Of a stretch of DNA of 64,000 nucleotides, positions 22,020 through 33,130 are shown one piece after another. Position 1 is the stretch's first letter. Each line of letters begins with the position of its first letter. This DNA comes from Allacma fusca (Eukaryota; Arthropoda; Collembola; Symphypleona; Sminthuridae): positions 1,407,001 to 1,471,000 of the forward strand of contig OX359245.1 in assembly GCA_947179485.1 (NCBI GenBank). The letters run 5' to 3'. A model generated the notes under the pieces. That model worked only from the letters and a program-made list of their open reading frames with translations. It was not told the origin of the DNA and made no database searches. Position numbers and translations under genes: made by a program.

Positions 22020-23167
22020 TTTCAGGTTTTAAAACGTTTTTGTCTCGTTTCTGCTCCACCAATGATAACTCTTGAAAATAAAATTTTCCCTCGAGCGGCT
22101 CTTTTGTGCCCAAGGTTACGAGGCTATATGTGTAAGGATGAGTATTGTGTACTCCACCCACTTCAAATATCTCGCGGGAAAAGTTTTCGCTGTAACCTAT
22201 TTCAAAAATATTTTAATTTCAAAACGCTTCGAATAAAATTGATTCATTTTAATGCAATTATGCAAATATATTGTTTACCATACCCTTTTCAAAAATGATC
22301 TTATGACGTCCTATACGGACCTGGTCACCGATAGCAAGCACAGAAGGCCTTCTGGGTAACGACTTCTGTTGTATGTACTTTTTATATACTTGCCACCACA
22401 CATCAAAGCTGTCTCCAGGTTTTATAGAGGAAGGACTCCTCTTAGTTGAGCTATGCACTGTGTGATTGTAGCTTGTAACAAAGTCTTGGAGTTTATCGTC
22501 AAATTTAAAGGTATTATGATGTGTTAAGTACCTCTGAATCCTAGTGAACAATGTTTTGATTAACACCTCGGCTGCAGCACTCTTAATGGGCGAGGAAGTA
22601 GAATAAGGCACAATGTGGTGTTTATCTAAGAGGCCAAGAAAAGCCCGTGACCGAAATTCAGTCCCTGTACAAATAATTATGCAAATATTATTTTATAAGC
22701 GCTATAATTTACATCTCCGGATCTAACACAACATTAACTTGCTTACCTTCGTCTGTCCACAAGTAGTCGGGTTTTCCAGGGCTGGCTTCCTTAAGGATGT
22801 ATTTAAACGCCTTAATTACATGTTCTGAACTTTTTGATTTTAGCATTCGACAGTATGCATACTTACTAAGAAAATCAATGCATACAAACATACACTTGTT
22901 ACAGTTGTTATACGGGACCCACTTTTCCGATAATATTTTCAAATCTGCACACCAGGTAGAATTCACCAATCCCACTTGTACTTTTCGCCTCGTAAATTTC
23001 CGCTTTATGGGCTTGTGTAGGCTGTAACTTCGAATGGTTTGAAGTTCAGCCTCAACTGCCTTCTTATCCGTCCACTTTTTCCTCTGTCTCAAAAACCCAT
23101 CAAGGCCAGAAAACGACCCAGACAGTCTTTGGTTTGCGTAGCTCCTCCTTATTTTTCCAGAACCCAT
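21937..23167 (-). CDS. Retrovirus-like integrase with chromodomain (Polinton)
   Basis: This DDE integrase inserts the element and makes the 6-bp duplication. The first block starts MGSGKIRRSYANQRLSG and contains SYSLHKPIKRKFTRR, the first catalytic Asp in STWCADLKIL and the second in YLWTDEGK. After an intron-like gap, the next block has the Glu in SPIKSAAAEVLIKTLF and the SH3-like part (LAIGDQVRIGRHK). After a further gap comes a chromodomain-like end (YSLVTLGTKEPLEGKFYF). The DNA-binding and catalytic order is that of Polinton integrases. It appears whole, with two introns. Confidence 0.93.
22613..22708. other. Intron-like gap within integrase
   Basis: An AG acceptor lies near 22663 and a GTAAGC donor near 22745, consistent with splicing known in intron-bearing Polintons. 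The region has no other feature. Confidence 0.4.
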
Positions 23168-23661
23168 TTTACAGATGTGAGCACCTTTATGAATTTTTTG
23201 AGCACATCTCCATGGCAATTGGGATTAAGAACGAATGTGTTGAAGCAAATTTCACACAACTGAATCGTTTCCAACAAAGCAAACTCGTACACAATGATAC
23301 CCTTACAAAGTTCCTGGTAATCCGAACATGTCTCTAGATGGAACTGCTGCTCCGTATAATCCTCTTCTAATAAATCACTTTTACAATACTGGCATTTAGA
23401 GTTCCAAAATGATTTGTATGCCTTGACCCAATACGAAGTATCGAAAATTTTGTCCGGGTTTAAAATTCCATTGTTAGACCTCGAGATTTCCCGAGCAGCA
23501 GCGTCGATCTGACGAATGGTTTTTTTCGTCAAATAAATTGTTGCGCAACGTTTACAGTACTGCTTGAAATCGTGCACTTGTAACTTTACTATATGGCCTG
23601 CTTTTAGCCTATGCAAATAACTAAACCGACAAGAACAACATTTCAAGTCTTTTACTTTCAT
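23149..23661 (-). CDS. Cysteine-rich zinc-ribbon-like protein (Polinton)
   Basis: The 170-codon frame starts MKVKDLKCCSC and has four CxxC knuckles (CCSC, CKRC, CQYC, CEIC) with nearby His and Cys (QFHLETC, NPNCHG), so it probably binds two or more zinc ions. It lies just upstream of the integrase and overlaps its start by about 20 bp in another frame. It could be a separate zinc protein or an amino-terminal extension of the integrase. No named family is recognised. Confidence 0.55.
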   Translation of the reverse strand: MKVKDLKCCSCRFSYLHRLKAGHIVKLQVHDFKQYCKRCATIYLTKKTIRQIDAAAREISRSNNGILNPDKIFDTSYWVKAYKSFWNSKCQYCKSDLLEEDYTEQQFHLETCSDYQELCKGIIVYEFALLETIQLCEICFNTFVLNPNCHGDVLKKFIKVLTSVKWVLEK

Positions 23662-23990
23662 TTTTACTTTCCGAGTTTTGGAACCGGAATTTAACTAGAC
23701 TACTCTAAATGCTTGGAGTGACTGGTGTGGTTTATGTCGATTTACTGTGGTATATATGCCATCAAAAACAAGTGTTAGATGCAAACAATGTTTATTACAA
23801 CGATTACAAAACGAACAAGGAAATTACAAAAAGAAACGGTTTGATATTATAGTACGATGTGGCAACCACGACTACAACAACAAAGGTATGCGCATATAAA
23901 CGTGTGTACACACTCAATTATAGTTCATTCGCATTAATATAATCTGGCACCAAATACATTTTCATAAATAATGATTAACAAAAACGAGTA
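23662..23990. other. Spacer between zinc-protein gene and membrane-protein gene
   Basis: AT-rich interval with the promoter side of the zinc-protein gene and the 3' side of the next gene. No open frame or RNA gene stands out. Confidence 0.4.
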
Positions 23991-25332
23991 TTAACGACGG
24001 AACATTTGACGAAGTTTGGCGATTGCAGTATCTTTGGCCATACGGGGGAGTGGGGCTCGTCCAGGATGTGGATTAGCTCCACCACGCCCTTGATCATCTG
24101 CAGCTGGCTCAGCCTCATCCACTTCTACAAGATCTGGGGCAAACTGGTTCATTTCCACTTCAACGACGTGGTGGTCAGGTCTATCGTTATTGAAGTTTAA
24201 AATTGCTGGCTGGTCACCAACGTCGCCGGGGTTGATCTCATTGGCCGGGTCCAACAGAGGATTTCCACCGGCTTCGATAAAGGCGGGAAGCAGTTGGTCA
24301 TCGTAACGCTCAGCCCGCACCTGCTGGCGTTGGAGTTGATCTATTATGTCGTTTGCACGATCTGTTGGGCCATCCACAGCTCGCAACTGGTCTAACACTG
24401 TGAAACAAATTAGTACGACGTAAAACCCTATCGCATTAGTTAAGCGCGTTATACGGTCGGTTTTTATATTACTGGACTTTAAACTCACCCTCACGTCTAA
24501 GGGCTATGTCCTCGGGATCAGCTTCGTGTTGCAACAGGTCGTGTAGCCAAGCCCGTATGTTGTTCCGTCGAGCATATCGATTGATAGCCGGAACAAATCC
24601 CTGAACATTAGCAGCTTCCACGGGATTCACCTGTGGTCTGTATTCTCTGGGACGTCTTTGCATGAACCAGAACGCAAAGTATCCAAAAGCACCCAAGATA
24701 ACGGCGCCAGCAACACTTAGCAGCCCTGGAAAATTAACTGCAATAAATTAATCAAGAACCAGTTGTAATGTCTGGAGGAAGGACTGAAATAAGGACTAAA
24801 GGACTGAAATAAGGACTGAAGGACTGAAATAAGGACTGAAGGACTGAAATAAGGACTGAAGGACTGAAATATTGACTGAAGGACTGAAATAAGGACTGAA
24901 ATATCTGCTGAAGGACTGAAATAAGGACTGAAGGACTGAAATAAGGACTGAAGGACTGAAATAAGGGCTGAAATATGGAATGAAGTTATCAAAACTCACC
25001 CGTGACGGACCAATCAATCGTAGCCACAGCCCGTACAACTGTTGCAGCACAATCAGGTTCACTGCAATCTGCTGGCGACCTTGCAAACCCAATGACTCCT
25101 TCCCCCAATTGCGCAATGTCACGCACACATTGACCTGCTTGCTGGAACAAAATTCCCCAGTTGCAATCTGGACTACTGGTGCAGGCATGGCACGACTTCA
25201 ATAAATTACAAACTAAAAATGAAAATGTTTAACATTGTCACCTCAACCTTTAATCTAAAAATTGAAATAAATCGTTAATATTATTAAAAGGCTAATTGTA
25301 ATAAAACCCCACAGCTACTCACAATTGTCCAT
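23991..25332 (-). CDS. Second single-pass membrane protein (Polinton)
   Basis: Not recognised. Four blocks with splice-type borders can be read on the minus strand. A very short start (ATGGACAATT at 25332) is followed by a cysteine-rich outer part at about 25000-25225 (LKSCHACTSSPDCNWG, AGQCVRDIAQLG, DCSEPDCAATVV). Then come a membrane span (LLSVAGAVILGAFGYFAFWF) with a basic RRPREYRP border at about 24489-24735, and an acidic, probably disordered tail at 23991-24408. The gap between outer part and membrane span holds the second 20-bp tandem array. Donors read GTGAGT. Layout resembles the membrane-protein gene at 4390-5559, on the other side of the element and opposite strand, although I see no sequence similarity. 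Function unknown; a virion membrane or host-contact protein is possible. Confidence 0.65.
24777..24975 (+). repeat. 20-bp tandem repeat array, about 10 copies
   Basis: The unit is the same GGACTGAAGGACTGAAATAA as at 2881-3947, in the same orientation, with more variation (partial units GGACTGAAATAT). It lies in an intron-like gap of the minus-strand membrane-protein gene. The long reverse-frame reading SPYFSPSVLISVLQSLFQ is only translated repeat. Confidence 0.96.
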
Positions 25333-25730
25333 GGCAACAAAACAATAAATTAAAACCGAAACTATCCTAATTACTAAAATCAATTTTAAGTACAGCCAAA
25401 GAAAATGTGGGTGTTGACGACAACGACTAGAATTCCAAGAAACTTCAGATACAAAAAAATTGAAAGGCTAAAATGTCTACAAGTAACTAATTACGTTTAC
25501 CTTACGATGTTCCACAGCGCGTTAGCCAATCACCACGTGTAAGGGTCCTCAGGTCTCTTTTGCCGAAGGCAGCCCAATCAGAACACCACTCCTTCCCCCA
25601 CCGCCATTTTAACATCCATCTGTAATAACTTTACTCAAATCCCGTGCAAAGAGCCTTTAGTCTTTGATTAATAATAATCAAACGGTTCGTTTGCAACACG
25701 CAATACCCACAGGTCACGCAAAGTATGTAA
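25333..25730. other. Spacer inside right end of Polinton
   Basis: Probable promoter side of the minus-strand membrane-protein gene; two direct runs of GTTTACC/GTTAGCC type sequence but no gene or RNA seen. Confidence 0.4.
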
Positions 25731-25915
25731 ACATGACATTTACATACCTATAATGCATATTACATACATATATCATCATTCTGTGATTAATGACTAGGTC
25801 TATAGACCATTTAATCGGAATTTCACGGCCGTCGAACCGTGAAATCCCAACAACAAAACATACAAACATGGCCAGAGGGCAAATGCAACGAAGTTTTCCG
25901 CTAAAACCTTCTTCT
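25731..25915 (-). repeat. Polinton right terminal inverted repeat
   Basis: Reverse complement of the left end at 100-284, matching over 185 bp with about two mismatches. The near identity means that the copy inserted recently or that the ends are kept alike by gene conversion. Confidence 0.96.
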
Positions 25916-25921
25916 CATGCT
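25916..25921. repeat. Target-site duplication, right copy (CATGCT)
   Basis: The hexamer CATGCT directly follows the right inverted repeat and matches bases 94-99. Host DNA resumes at 25922. Confidence 0.93.
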
Positions 25922-27429
25922 AATTATTAATATCCTGAAATAAGCTCCTTGGGTGTCGTTTTAATACTCAGTTGTACTCTTTTCAATAATATTGGCGCTA
26001 AAACCTATTCAGTATATAAATTTCTCCTAGCAAATTTTCCGTTAAGCTTGTAATACAGGAATGGTATTATTGTCTGGTCCGACATTGTGGAACAGATGTA
26101 CTGGTCTGGCATGAATTTGGAGCGGAATTCAAAGCAAAAGTTTCAAAGTGTCCAAACGTTTGATCCAGGTCTAGATTTTGGCCTGGATCAATCTGGGAAG
26201 GGGAGGTCAATATACATATTCGGCATACGTAGAGGAAGATAATATTCCAAATTTAACAATAGTAAAGAATGTTGAATATAAAAACATCCTCTAATTTGTT
26301 GATGGTCAGCGTTGCGTTGAATACCTAAGTTAGGGGCCATTCATTTTAACGTAACGTTAGCTGGGGTGGGTGGTGGTAACTGATTATGTTACAAAACGTT
26401 ACAAGGGGTGGGTCGTGGTACACTGATTTATAACGTAACTGTGCAATGTACCCATTATATCTTAAAGTGCAGCTACACTTTTTTTCCGAATTACCTTTAT
26501 GCCACCTGTCGTTGTATTTTTGAATGTATACTTTGCATACTAATTTAAATTCACTATCAGACTTGATTCACTCATATACTTGGTCATTTAATTTTACTTA
26601 AGAGGAATTCCGAATTTCACAACTCCCGTCAGAAATAAACCAAAACATCAAAAGGCTAAAATTGGAAGGGCAGGTGTATACAACCATAAAGAACATTCTG
26701 GCGAAATATTGTTGTCCTTACTCAAGAGAGATCGGTTATAGGTGCCGTCAAACAAGTGATCTTTGTCCCACGATTGTGACCTAATTTACCATTCAATTTT
26801 GCTCAAATTTGTTCAGAATATAGTACATATCATTGTACAATAGGGTTTTAAAACACGCAAGCTCACGACGTAAGGTATGGCCTCCAAAGGTCAATAAGAT
26901 ACTTTCTGTGTTGACCATAATTAAATTATTTTAACTTGTGGAGGTCACTCCATGGTTCATGGGTTTCCGTGCTTTAAAATCGCCTTCTACAATCATATTT
27001 ACTCCACCCTGACCAAACCTGAGGAAAAGCGGACAATACATATTTTCACAAACTGTGGGCAACTCCACCTCACCTGTAACCGACCCCTCTGGGGTAGGGG
27101 CAAAACAAACCTGCCAGACTGTTCCAAATAGTTATGTACACAATCCCATCAAGAGAAGAGATAGTTTGCTGCCGGTTTTTTAAATGCAACTAACACCAGT
27201 TTGTGGAGGATTTTTAAAACATGAAACTTCATAGGAGGTTTGCCATCAAAAAGTTAAGAAAAGATTAATTTGATTCTTAAAAGTGGGGGGACAGCAGTAT
27301 AGCCTGACCCTGTCTGATTTTTTTTTGGGAGGGACAATGTCCCTCTTGTCCCCAATTATGACGGAGTGCCTGATTAGTAGCATCAAAATTATCAGCAATT
27401 ATCAAAGGAACTGAAATCAAAATATTTAA
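25922..27429. other. Host intergenic DNA with repeat fragments
   Basis: No gene is supported. Near 26336-26465 a block begins GGGGCCATTCATTTTAACG and contains paired GTAACGTTA and TAACGTAAC words plus GGGGTGGGT runs, in the style of a decayed inverted-repeat transposon. The rest shows only short chance open frames. Confidence 0.45.
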
Positions 27430-27439
27430 AGAAAGGAAT

Positions 27440-28329
27440 AGTACTCGGAACAGTACAGTTCGATTCAAAATTTGCAGTTCAGTTCAGTTTGAGCAGTGAA
27501 CTGAAACGAAAATTCGGTTTCGGTTCAGTTCAAGAAAAAACAGTTCAGTTCAGTTCAGTTTCACCCCATGAACTGAACTGAATCGGTGAATCAAACAATT
27601 CAGTCGCAGTGTTTGGTAAGCAATAACATTGGCTGATGTACATACATATAGCTCCGAATTTAGTCATCCGAGTCAATCCCAGAAAAAATTAATTTCTTCT
27701 GCCTCTTAACCTGTTCCTAATCGCATTTATCATAGAAATCAGTGCACTGGAGAATGCACAAATAATCTGTTCTTGATGATGATCATGTACTCAACGTTCT
27801 AAAACTCCCCCCTTCTAAACTATACAACTATAAAACAACTATACTGTCCTAAGATTCAGAATCGGAACTGGATACTGCACTTTCTGTTGTAGAACATGAG
27901 TACCGTTATATTTTGTATGTCGCATTTATTTCTTCAGAAATCCCAAGTCCGTTTTTCTTTTTATCTTCGGTTGTACAGACTTTAGTTCTGGGATGCCAAC
28001 AACGGCGAGCAATGCAAATAGCAATGCGTTATTCGCCATCAATGAAAATGAATGCTAGAAATAAAAACGCGGAAAGATCGTTCCAGAAATATGCGAATGA
28101 AAGATGTACAAAAAAGCAAAATGTGGTGGCGACATTTCCAGCCAAAAGCCCTTTTGCAAACCGTTTGAACTGCAGTTTGCATTATGTGGTTCAGTTCGAT
28201 TCAAGTACTGAATCGAATTGTTCAATTCAGTTCACCAGCTGAACTGAACTCTATTTATGCTGAATCAAACTGAACTGAACTGAACCGAATTGGAATTTTT
28301 CGGGTTTAAACTGAACTGGTTCGAGTACT
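27440..28329. mobile_element. Non-autonomous inverted-repeat element with 10-bp duplication
   Basis: The ends are inverted copies of AGTACTCG(G/A)A, followed by long runs of CAGTTCAGTTCAGTTC on one side and GAACTGAACTGAAC on the other. The 10-mer AGAAAGGAAT lies directly outside both ends (27430-27439 and 28330-28339). The element is 890 bp. The centre holds a 109-codon frame (27913-28242) without protein features. No transposase is present, so it must be moved by an autonomous relative. A duplication of 9-10 bp would fit Mutator-like elements; the superfamily is not certain. Confidence 0.85.
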
Positions 28330-28339
28330 AGAAAGGAAT

Positions 28340-28840
28340 GATACTGTCCGAAAGGACAGTAGCCGGAATACCTGAAATTCCTGCGAGTGAACACCTGTGG
28401 CAGATCATAACAGCGGCATGGCGGATAACGCTAGTGTTTGGAGCGTTCAAGTGTCCCTCACAATGACCTAACCTATTCTTTCTCTACGTGATTCTCTCGT
28501 TAAGTTCTTCATGTCATCCGGCTGTGACGGAACCTTTCAGAGTCAGACCTAAAGTCATACCAGTGGCGTAATTTTTATTCAAGAATTACTTGCTTTCGAC
28601 GAACAATATCGCCTTCACAATTTTTAACGTACGGGAGAAATGCTGATGTCAATGGTGAATAAAAAGGTTCACAGTGCAAACAAGAGGTCACCCGTTCACA
28701 GACGTTTTATTTTCTGTCCACAGGACGGCAAATACATGCGAAACCACTGGTTGGAAAGGGTTCTTGCAAGTAATATTGGAAAATGCGTAAAGGGGACTAT
28801 TTAATTTGATGTTTTTTGTGCTTTCAACCAGAGTTGATTT
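28340..28840. other. Host intergenic DNA
   Basis: No gene, RNA or repeat with readable ends was found in this stretch. Confidence 0.35.
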
Positions 28841-29850
28841 CGGATCATGTATTTTACTGGATCCGGCCATGAACATGACTTGGACATGAATATACAAGTA
28901 GCAATAATAATCAAACCCGAACTTGGTAATTTATGATCAAGTAAATACTTACAGGACCAAGTTCATGGCCACAAGTACTTTCTGCCAGAACTTGAACTTG
29001 GTGTAGTACGCGCGTTCAGTACATTTTCTAACCCAAACATGAACTTGACTTGAAACATTCAGACGAAGAAGAATCAGCTAACCACAAGCCCAAAAACTAC
29101 TTTACAAATCCAAATCACCAAGCATTTTTTCGCGACACATTCTGCCCACTGTTTCGTGCAATCTTTTTTTAAAATTTTGAACCACGCTTTAAGGCATAGT
29201 ACTATGCGAATTCTTTCTCCCACCATTTCGAAAGTAGGTGTAATAATTTAGTTTTACTTCTAAATAATTAATTAATTTTTTCTACGGACAAATATGTTGA
29301 CTTTGGTAATAAAGTAATACGACGCTATCGCATGTACCAACGACTAGGCTGCTGGCTGTCATTCCTTGTATGATCTGTGTCAGGGCTTACAAAGAAAACG
29401 TGGAAGTTTTAAAAACGTTTTGCAATTTGTATAATTTCCGCGCAAATCGTGAGGAAAGTACACGAACTTGACAAAAGCAAGTTCGTGGTCAAGTATTTGC
29501 CAAATGAGTCTTGAATAAGAACATGACTTGACTTTCAAGTTCAAATACTTTACTTGAACATGAACATGACTTGAAGTAAAATGTCGTGTTCGGGTTCTGC
29601 TTTTGGCTGGCCATGACCCGATAACTTCAAGTACTTTAAATTCGGGACATTAACATGTCCCGAAATTGAACATGACCCGAAATACGCGTGGTGTACTTGA
29701 CCATGTGATAATCTCTGGGAGGTACTCCTATGGAAATAGTGAAATTAAGACCTTTTCTTTTAATACTGGTATTATGATCGGGTCGGGACGTCCCTAGGTT
29801 TTCGGGACGGATCGGGAAAGTTTCGGGACAAAACTCTTTCCCCCAGTAGA
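28841..29850. repeat. Degenerate foldback repeat (GAACTTGAC and CGGGACGTCCC words)
   Basis: Words such as AACATGACTTGA, CAAGTTCATGGCC and their inverted forms recur at both sides of the block, with AACCCGAAC pairs near 28913 and 29588, giving an overall inverted arrangement. Its right part (29636-29830) carries CGGGACATTAACATGTCCCG and CGGGTCGGGACGTCCC palindromes. It looks like one or two old non-autonomous elements; exact ends and target duplications could not be read. Confidence 0.55.
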
Positions 29851-29869
29851 AGCCCATCGATATTATTCA

Positions 29870-31310
29870 AATATGTGGATATTTTTAGAACCAAATTCCC
29901 GTATAGCGACAAAATTGTTCATGCGTTTATGGTGCCATTATAAGAAGAGTCGAATATATAGTACATGTTGTATTGGCATACAGTAGTCATTAGCGACATT
30001 TGGATGAATAGAGCTGAGGAGTTATAAAATATTAAAAAAACGTCCCCGAAATCTATCAAAACACGAGGCTGTAACTGATATTGTTTTACATGTATCTGTA
30101 CCTATACTTTGGTGTTTTAAAAATGAGGAATTCCGCCACATACTATTCCGTGAATACTCTATTTAGACGTCATAGGAAATATCAAGACGATGCTGAAGTA
30201 ACCATCCTAACTTTCCAAAATCTCACAAAATCTTGAGAATTCAGTAAACCAATTTCATACGTCCTAGTCATATATAGTAGTCATATATCATAGATATATT
30301 AAAATCATTATGTACTGTGTTGTAAGGCAAATACCATTGTGATATCATTGAAATAAATTATGTTTCTGTCTCTCGAATTTCAGTTATTCCCATTCTTTCC
30401 AGCGACATATGGTAAAAAAGATTCGAAAGAATGTATGTAAAAATGTTTGCAAGATAGTTGCTTTGAAATTGGTATAAGAGAATTTCATAACAAAATATTA
30501 CGCCTAAAATTTCTTCTTTCTTCGAATGCTTATTATTTCATCTCCTCAGTCAAAATGTTTTACACCATGTTCCCTTTGCTTGTAATACAATTCCACATAT
30601 TCTGTAAGTAAGGACGTTTGAATTAGTTACATGGAAAGACAGTCAAATAATCTAAAATAAATGTATACTGTCTTCAAAAATACCTTGTCCGGAAAAACCA
30701 TTATTCGCTTTGCAGTTTGTGTGATCAAAACATTTTCTTGATCAAGGAGAATAATTTTGAAAGATTTGGGGAAAGTTGACATAATTTTAAATAATAGATT
30801 TTGTATGGAAATGTGTCCCGATAAGTTTCTTTTACTGTCGCCAGCACTGACTCATCGTATGTTAAAATGGTGATAGGATAAAAATCAGTGGTCATCTCAA
30901 CCTTAACATTCATTCAAGCATGTACAATACTAAATAAGATATTAAAACTTATCCAGTTTGGTGTTCAGTTTTGCTACCTAACTTGACTTTACAGAACATG
31001 CTCCGCTCATTTTCCCATTAATCTCAAGGAATCGGCAACTCCTCTTTGCTGAGTGGAGCACACACACAAGTATGCACATTTACATGTAAGCAAACGACCA
31101 CCTGATCTATATACTCGATGGAAGCACACACGAAGATCACGGCAACTGCATTTAGTTGCTGCATTCTCAATTGACTTGCATTCTCCAGACCTTGTTCGTT
31201 TATATTTACCTTTTACAGTTAATTTCCCATATAGTGGTTTCCACGGCATGACTAAATACCTGCTAATTCATTTATGGGGAAAATATAAAAATGCTACTCA
31301 ACATTAGGTA
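29870..31310 (+). repeat. Interspersed repeat, copy 1
   Basis: Long stretches match 45960-48390 in the same orientation and order, for example CGAGGCTGTAACTGA, TCAAGACGATGCTGAAGTAA, TTACTGTCGCCAGCACTG and GAGTGGAGCACACACACAAG. Divergence is clearly visible with many indels, so the copies are old. No open frame with transposase or polymerase features is found. Near 31213 it runs into the start of a pogo-type end (CAGTTAATTTCCCATATAG). Confidence 0.8.
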
Positions 31311-32890
31311 CCCAAGCCATTCTGGTTTTCCACACAATACTCAAAGAACGTTTATATCTTTAACTATAGAAATGCCTGCTACTCAGATCCCTGTAACTTT
31401 GAAAGTTAAATTCCGACCGAGGATCAAAGATGGGCCCCCAGCCTAGATCTAGGATGGAATCTAGGCACAAATGCTAGGCTGGCTTACAATTGAGTTAAAA
31501 TGTAGGCTAGCTTCTAGGATGGGCTCCACAAATTGATGGGGGTACAGGGAAGATACAGAGACGTTGACAAATAATGGAACATCATGGGCTGTAGAGTAGG
31601 CTAGGCCAAACGGAAACTATATTGTCTAGACGGTATATAGGTTGGCCAGGATATATGGCGCACGCACGCATACTAACGGATCTATGAGACTGCAAACAAC
31701 TTGCTTTGCAACTTTTCACACCGGTAATATGCAAGTTTTACGTTTGCAGTTTTCACATCCATTGAAGATGGATTAACAAATGATGGCAAAATAAAGGTAT
31801 CATGTGTATGTATATGAATGAAGGGTACGAATATAGGCTTATGTGTAGGGAAGGTTTGGGTCTAGGGGCTGCCTTCTAGGCAAGGGTTCGCTTGAATGCC
31901 TTTCCTATACAACATTCTGGGTAGGCTAAGCGCTCTTGGATACTTCGATGCCGTAAATGGGGGATGCTTTAATTGTACAAGCTCTGCTTATAGGCTACTA
32001 GTAAACGCCCTGTGCTTCACAAGGGCAATTACTTGAGAATTGTGATAGTACACAAAACAGTAAATGGCTATAGATCCTTCGCCGGGCAAAGTAATCTCAT
32101 ATAAGACATGTGAACTATTAATTGTAAGACTAACAATTCGTTTCATACAGCTAGTTGACATTACATCATCAAAAAATTATTGTACAACACCCCGGCTCAC
32201 CGATGTTCTCTCCCAAACTCAAAATTTCGCTATATACGTGGAATTTAACTTGATTAATTTAATACCAATATGCCATTGTTATTAAATCTTGCTGTTGCAG
32301 CACTGTATGGTGCGTCGCCCCTTAGTGGATCAGCACGTTGTGCTGATCAAATATGATTTTTTATAATTGTATTATAATTTGTATATAGCTCGATTGCACA
32401 GTAATAATGTAGCTGTAGCCTCCGACACTACACACTAATTATTTAAAATAGGAAAAATAAAAGGAATTCATATTAGTGCAACACTTTTCACGTGCTATAG
32501 TCACTAAAATTCATGGTTCCTAAAAATCAATCTTTAATGCCTAATGATATTTTTAGGTGATATAAAGATCAAATGTATGAATGTTAAGGCTTGTCATTAA
32601 AAAATAGTGAGCAAATAGCTTCAGCAATACAGTTTTAGAATTTAACTGACGTAAATATAAAAAGTGTTACAATAGGTACTTTGAATTCCATTTGGTTTTT
32701 CATAATAGGAATCCCACATATTTGTGTACAAAATTCAGTCACTAAAATTCTCCTCTCCTCAAATTCTTCAGTGCTGTAACCGAACGTAGTTTTTCTCATA
32801 ACCAAACTTAATTTAATCCACATTTGATGATTTATGTCTAAAGTTTATAATAAATATTATTAACGCTTTTAAGCGCTAATATAAAATAAA
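31311..32890. other. Host intergenic DNA with CTAGG-rich patch
   Basis: A patch at 31440-31630 repeats CTAGGCT and CTAGATCTAGGATGG words. Around 32308 GCGTCGCCCCTTAGTGGA is followed by a small hairpin (ATCAGCACGTTGTGCTGAT). A similar GCGTCGCCCCTTA word lies at 62285. No gene is supported. Confidence 0.4.
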
Positions 32891-33130
32891 TTACTTTCTA
32901 TTGTGCGCTCTATTGAGCTTCCAGTATATTGCAAGCCGTTGGCCGTTGGTATATAGCTGACAATGCGAAGAACAGCGAAATGAACCTCTGTCGCAGAGGA
33001 GAGCTTTTTCAGCTCCCTCAGCTCGCTGTGCTTCTCTTCTCGGATTGCTTGCTTGCTGTATATACCACCGGCTTGCTTGGCTATATAGTGAAAGAGTATA
33101 CTACATCGGCTTGCTATATAGTGAAATGAG
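32891..33130. repeat. Foldback repeat with GGTATATA and GCAAGCCG arms
   Basis: The left side (GCAAGCCGTTGGCCGTTGGT) and right side (inverted, ACCACCGGCTTGCTTGG) pair, as do GGTATATAGC and GCTGTATATACC. It looks like a short non-autonomous element. Target duplications were not recognised. Confidence 0.55.

Larger units (their letters stand above)
100..25915. mobile_element. Polinton/Maverick element, near complete
   Basis: This is a 25.8-kb virus-like DNA transposon. Its two ends are inverted repeats of about 185 bp that begin AGAAGAAGG, and the identical 6-bp word CATGCT lies outside each end, which is the target-site duplication size of Polintons. Between the ends lie the diagnostic genes: protein-primed DNA polymerase B, integrase, packaging ATPase, adenain-like protease and a double-jelly-roll capsid protein. 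The genes from polymerase to integrase all lie on the minus strand. The element also carries non-canonical genes (JmjC, helicase, RING-like, membrane proteins). The inverted repeats differ at about two positions, so the insertion is recent. It looks largely whole. A small number of interruptions may exist, but most gaps look like introns. Family assignment is firm; the cargo functions are inferred. Confidence 0.96.

Noticed and set aside
24717-25188. Open frames with SPYFSPSVLISVLQ repeats
   Set aside because: Translated 20-bp tandem repeat lying in an intron-like gap.
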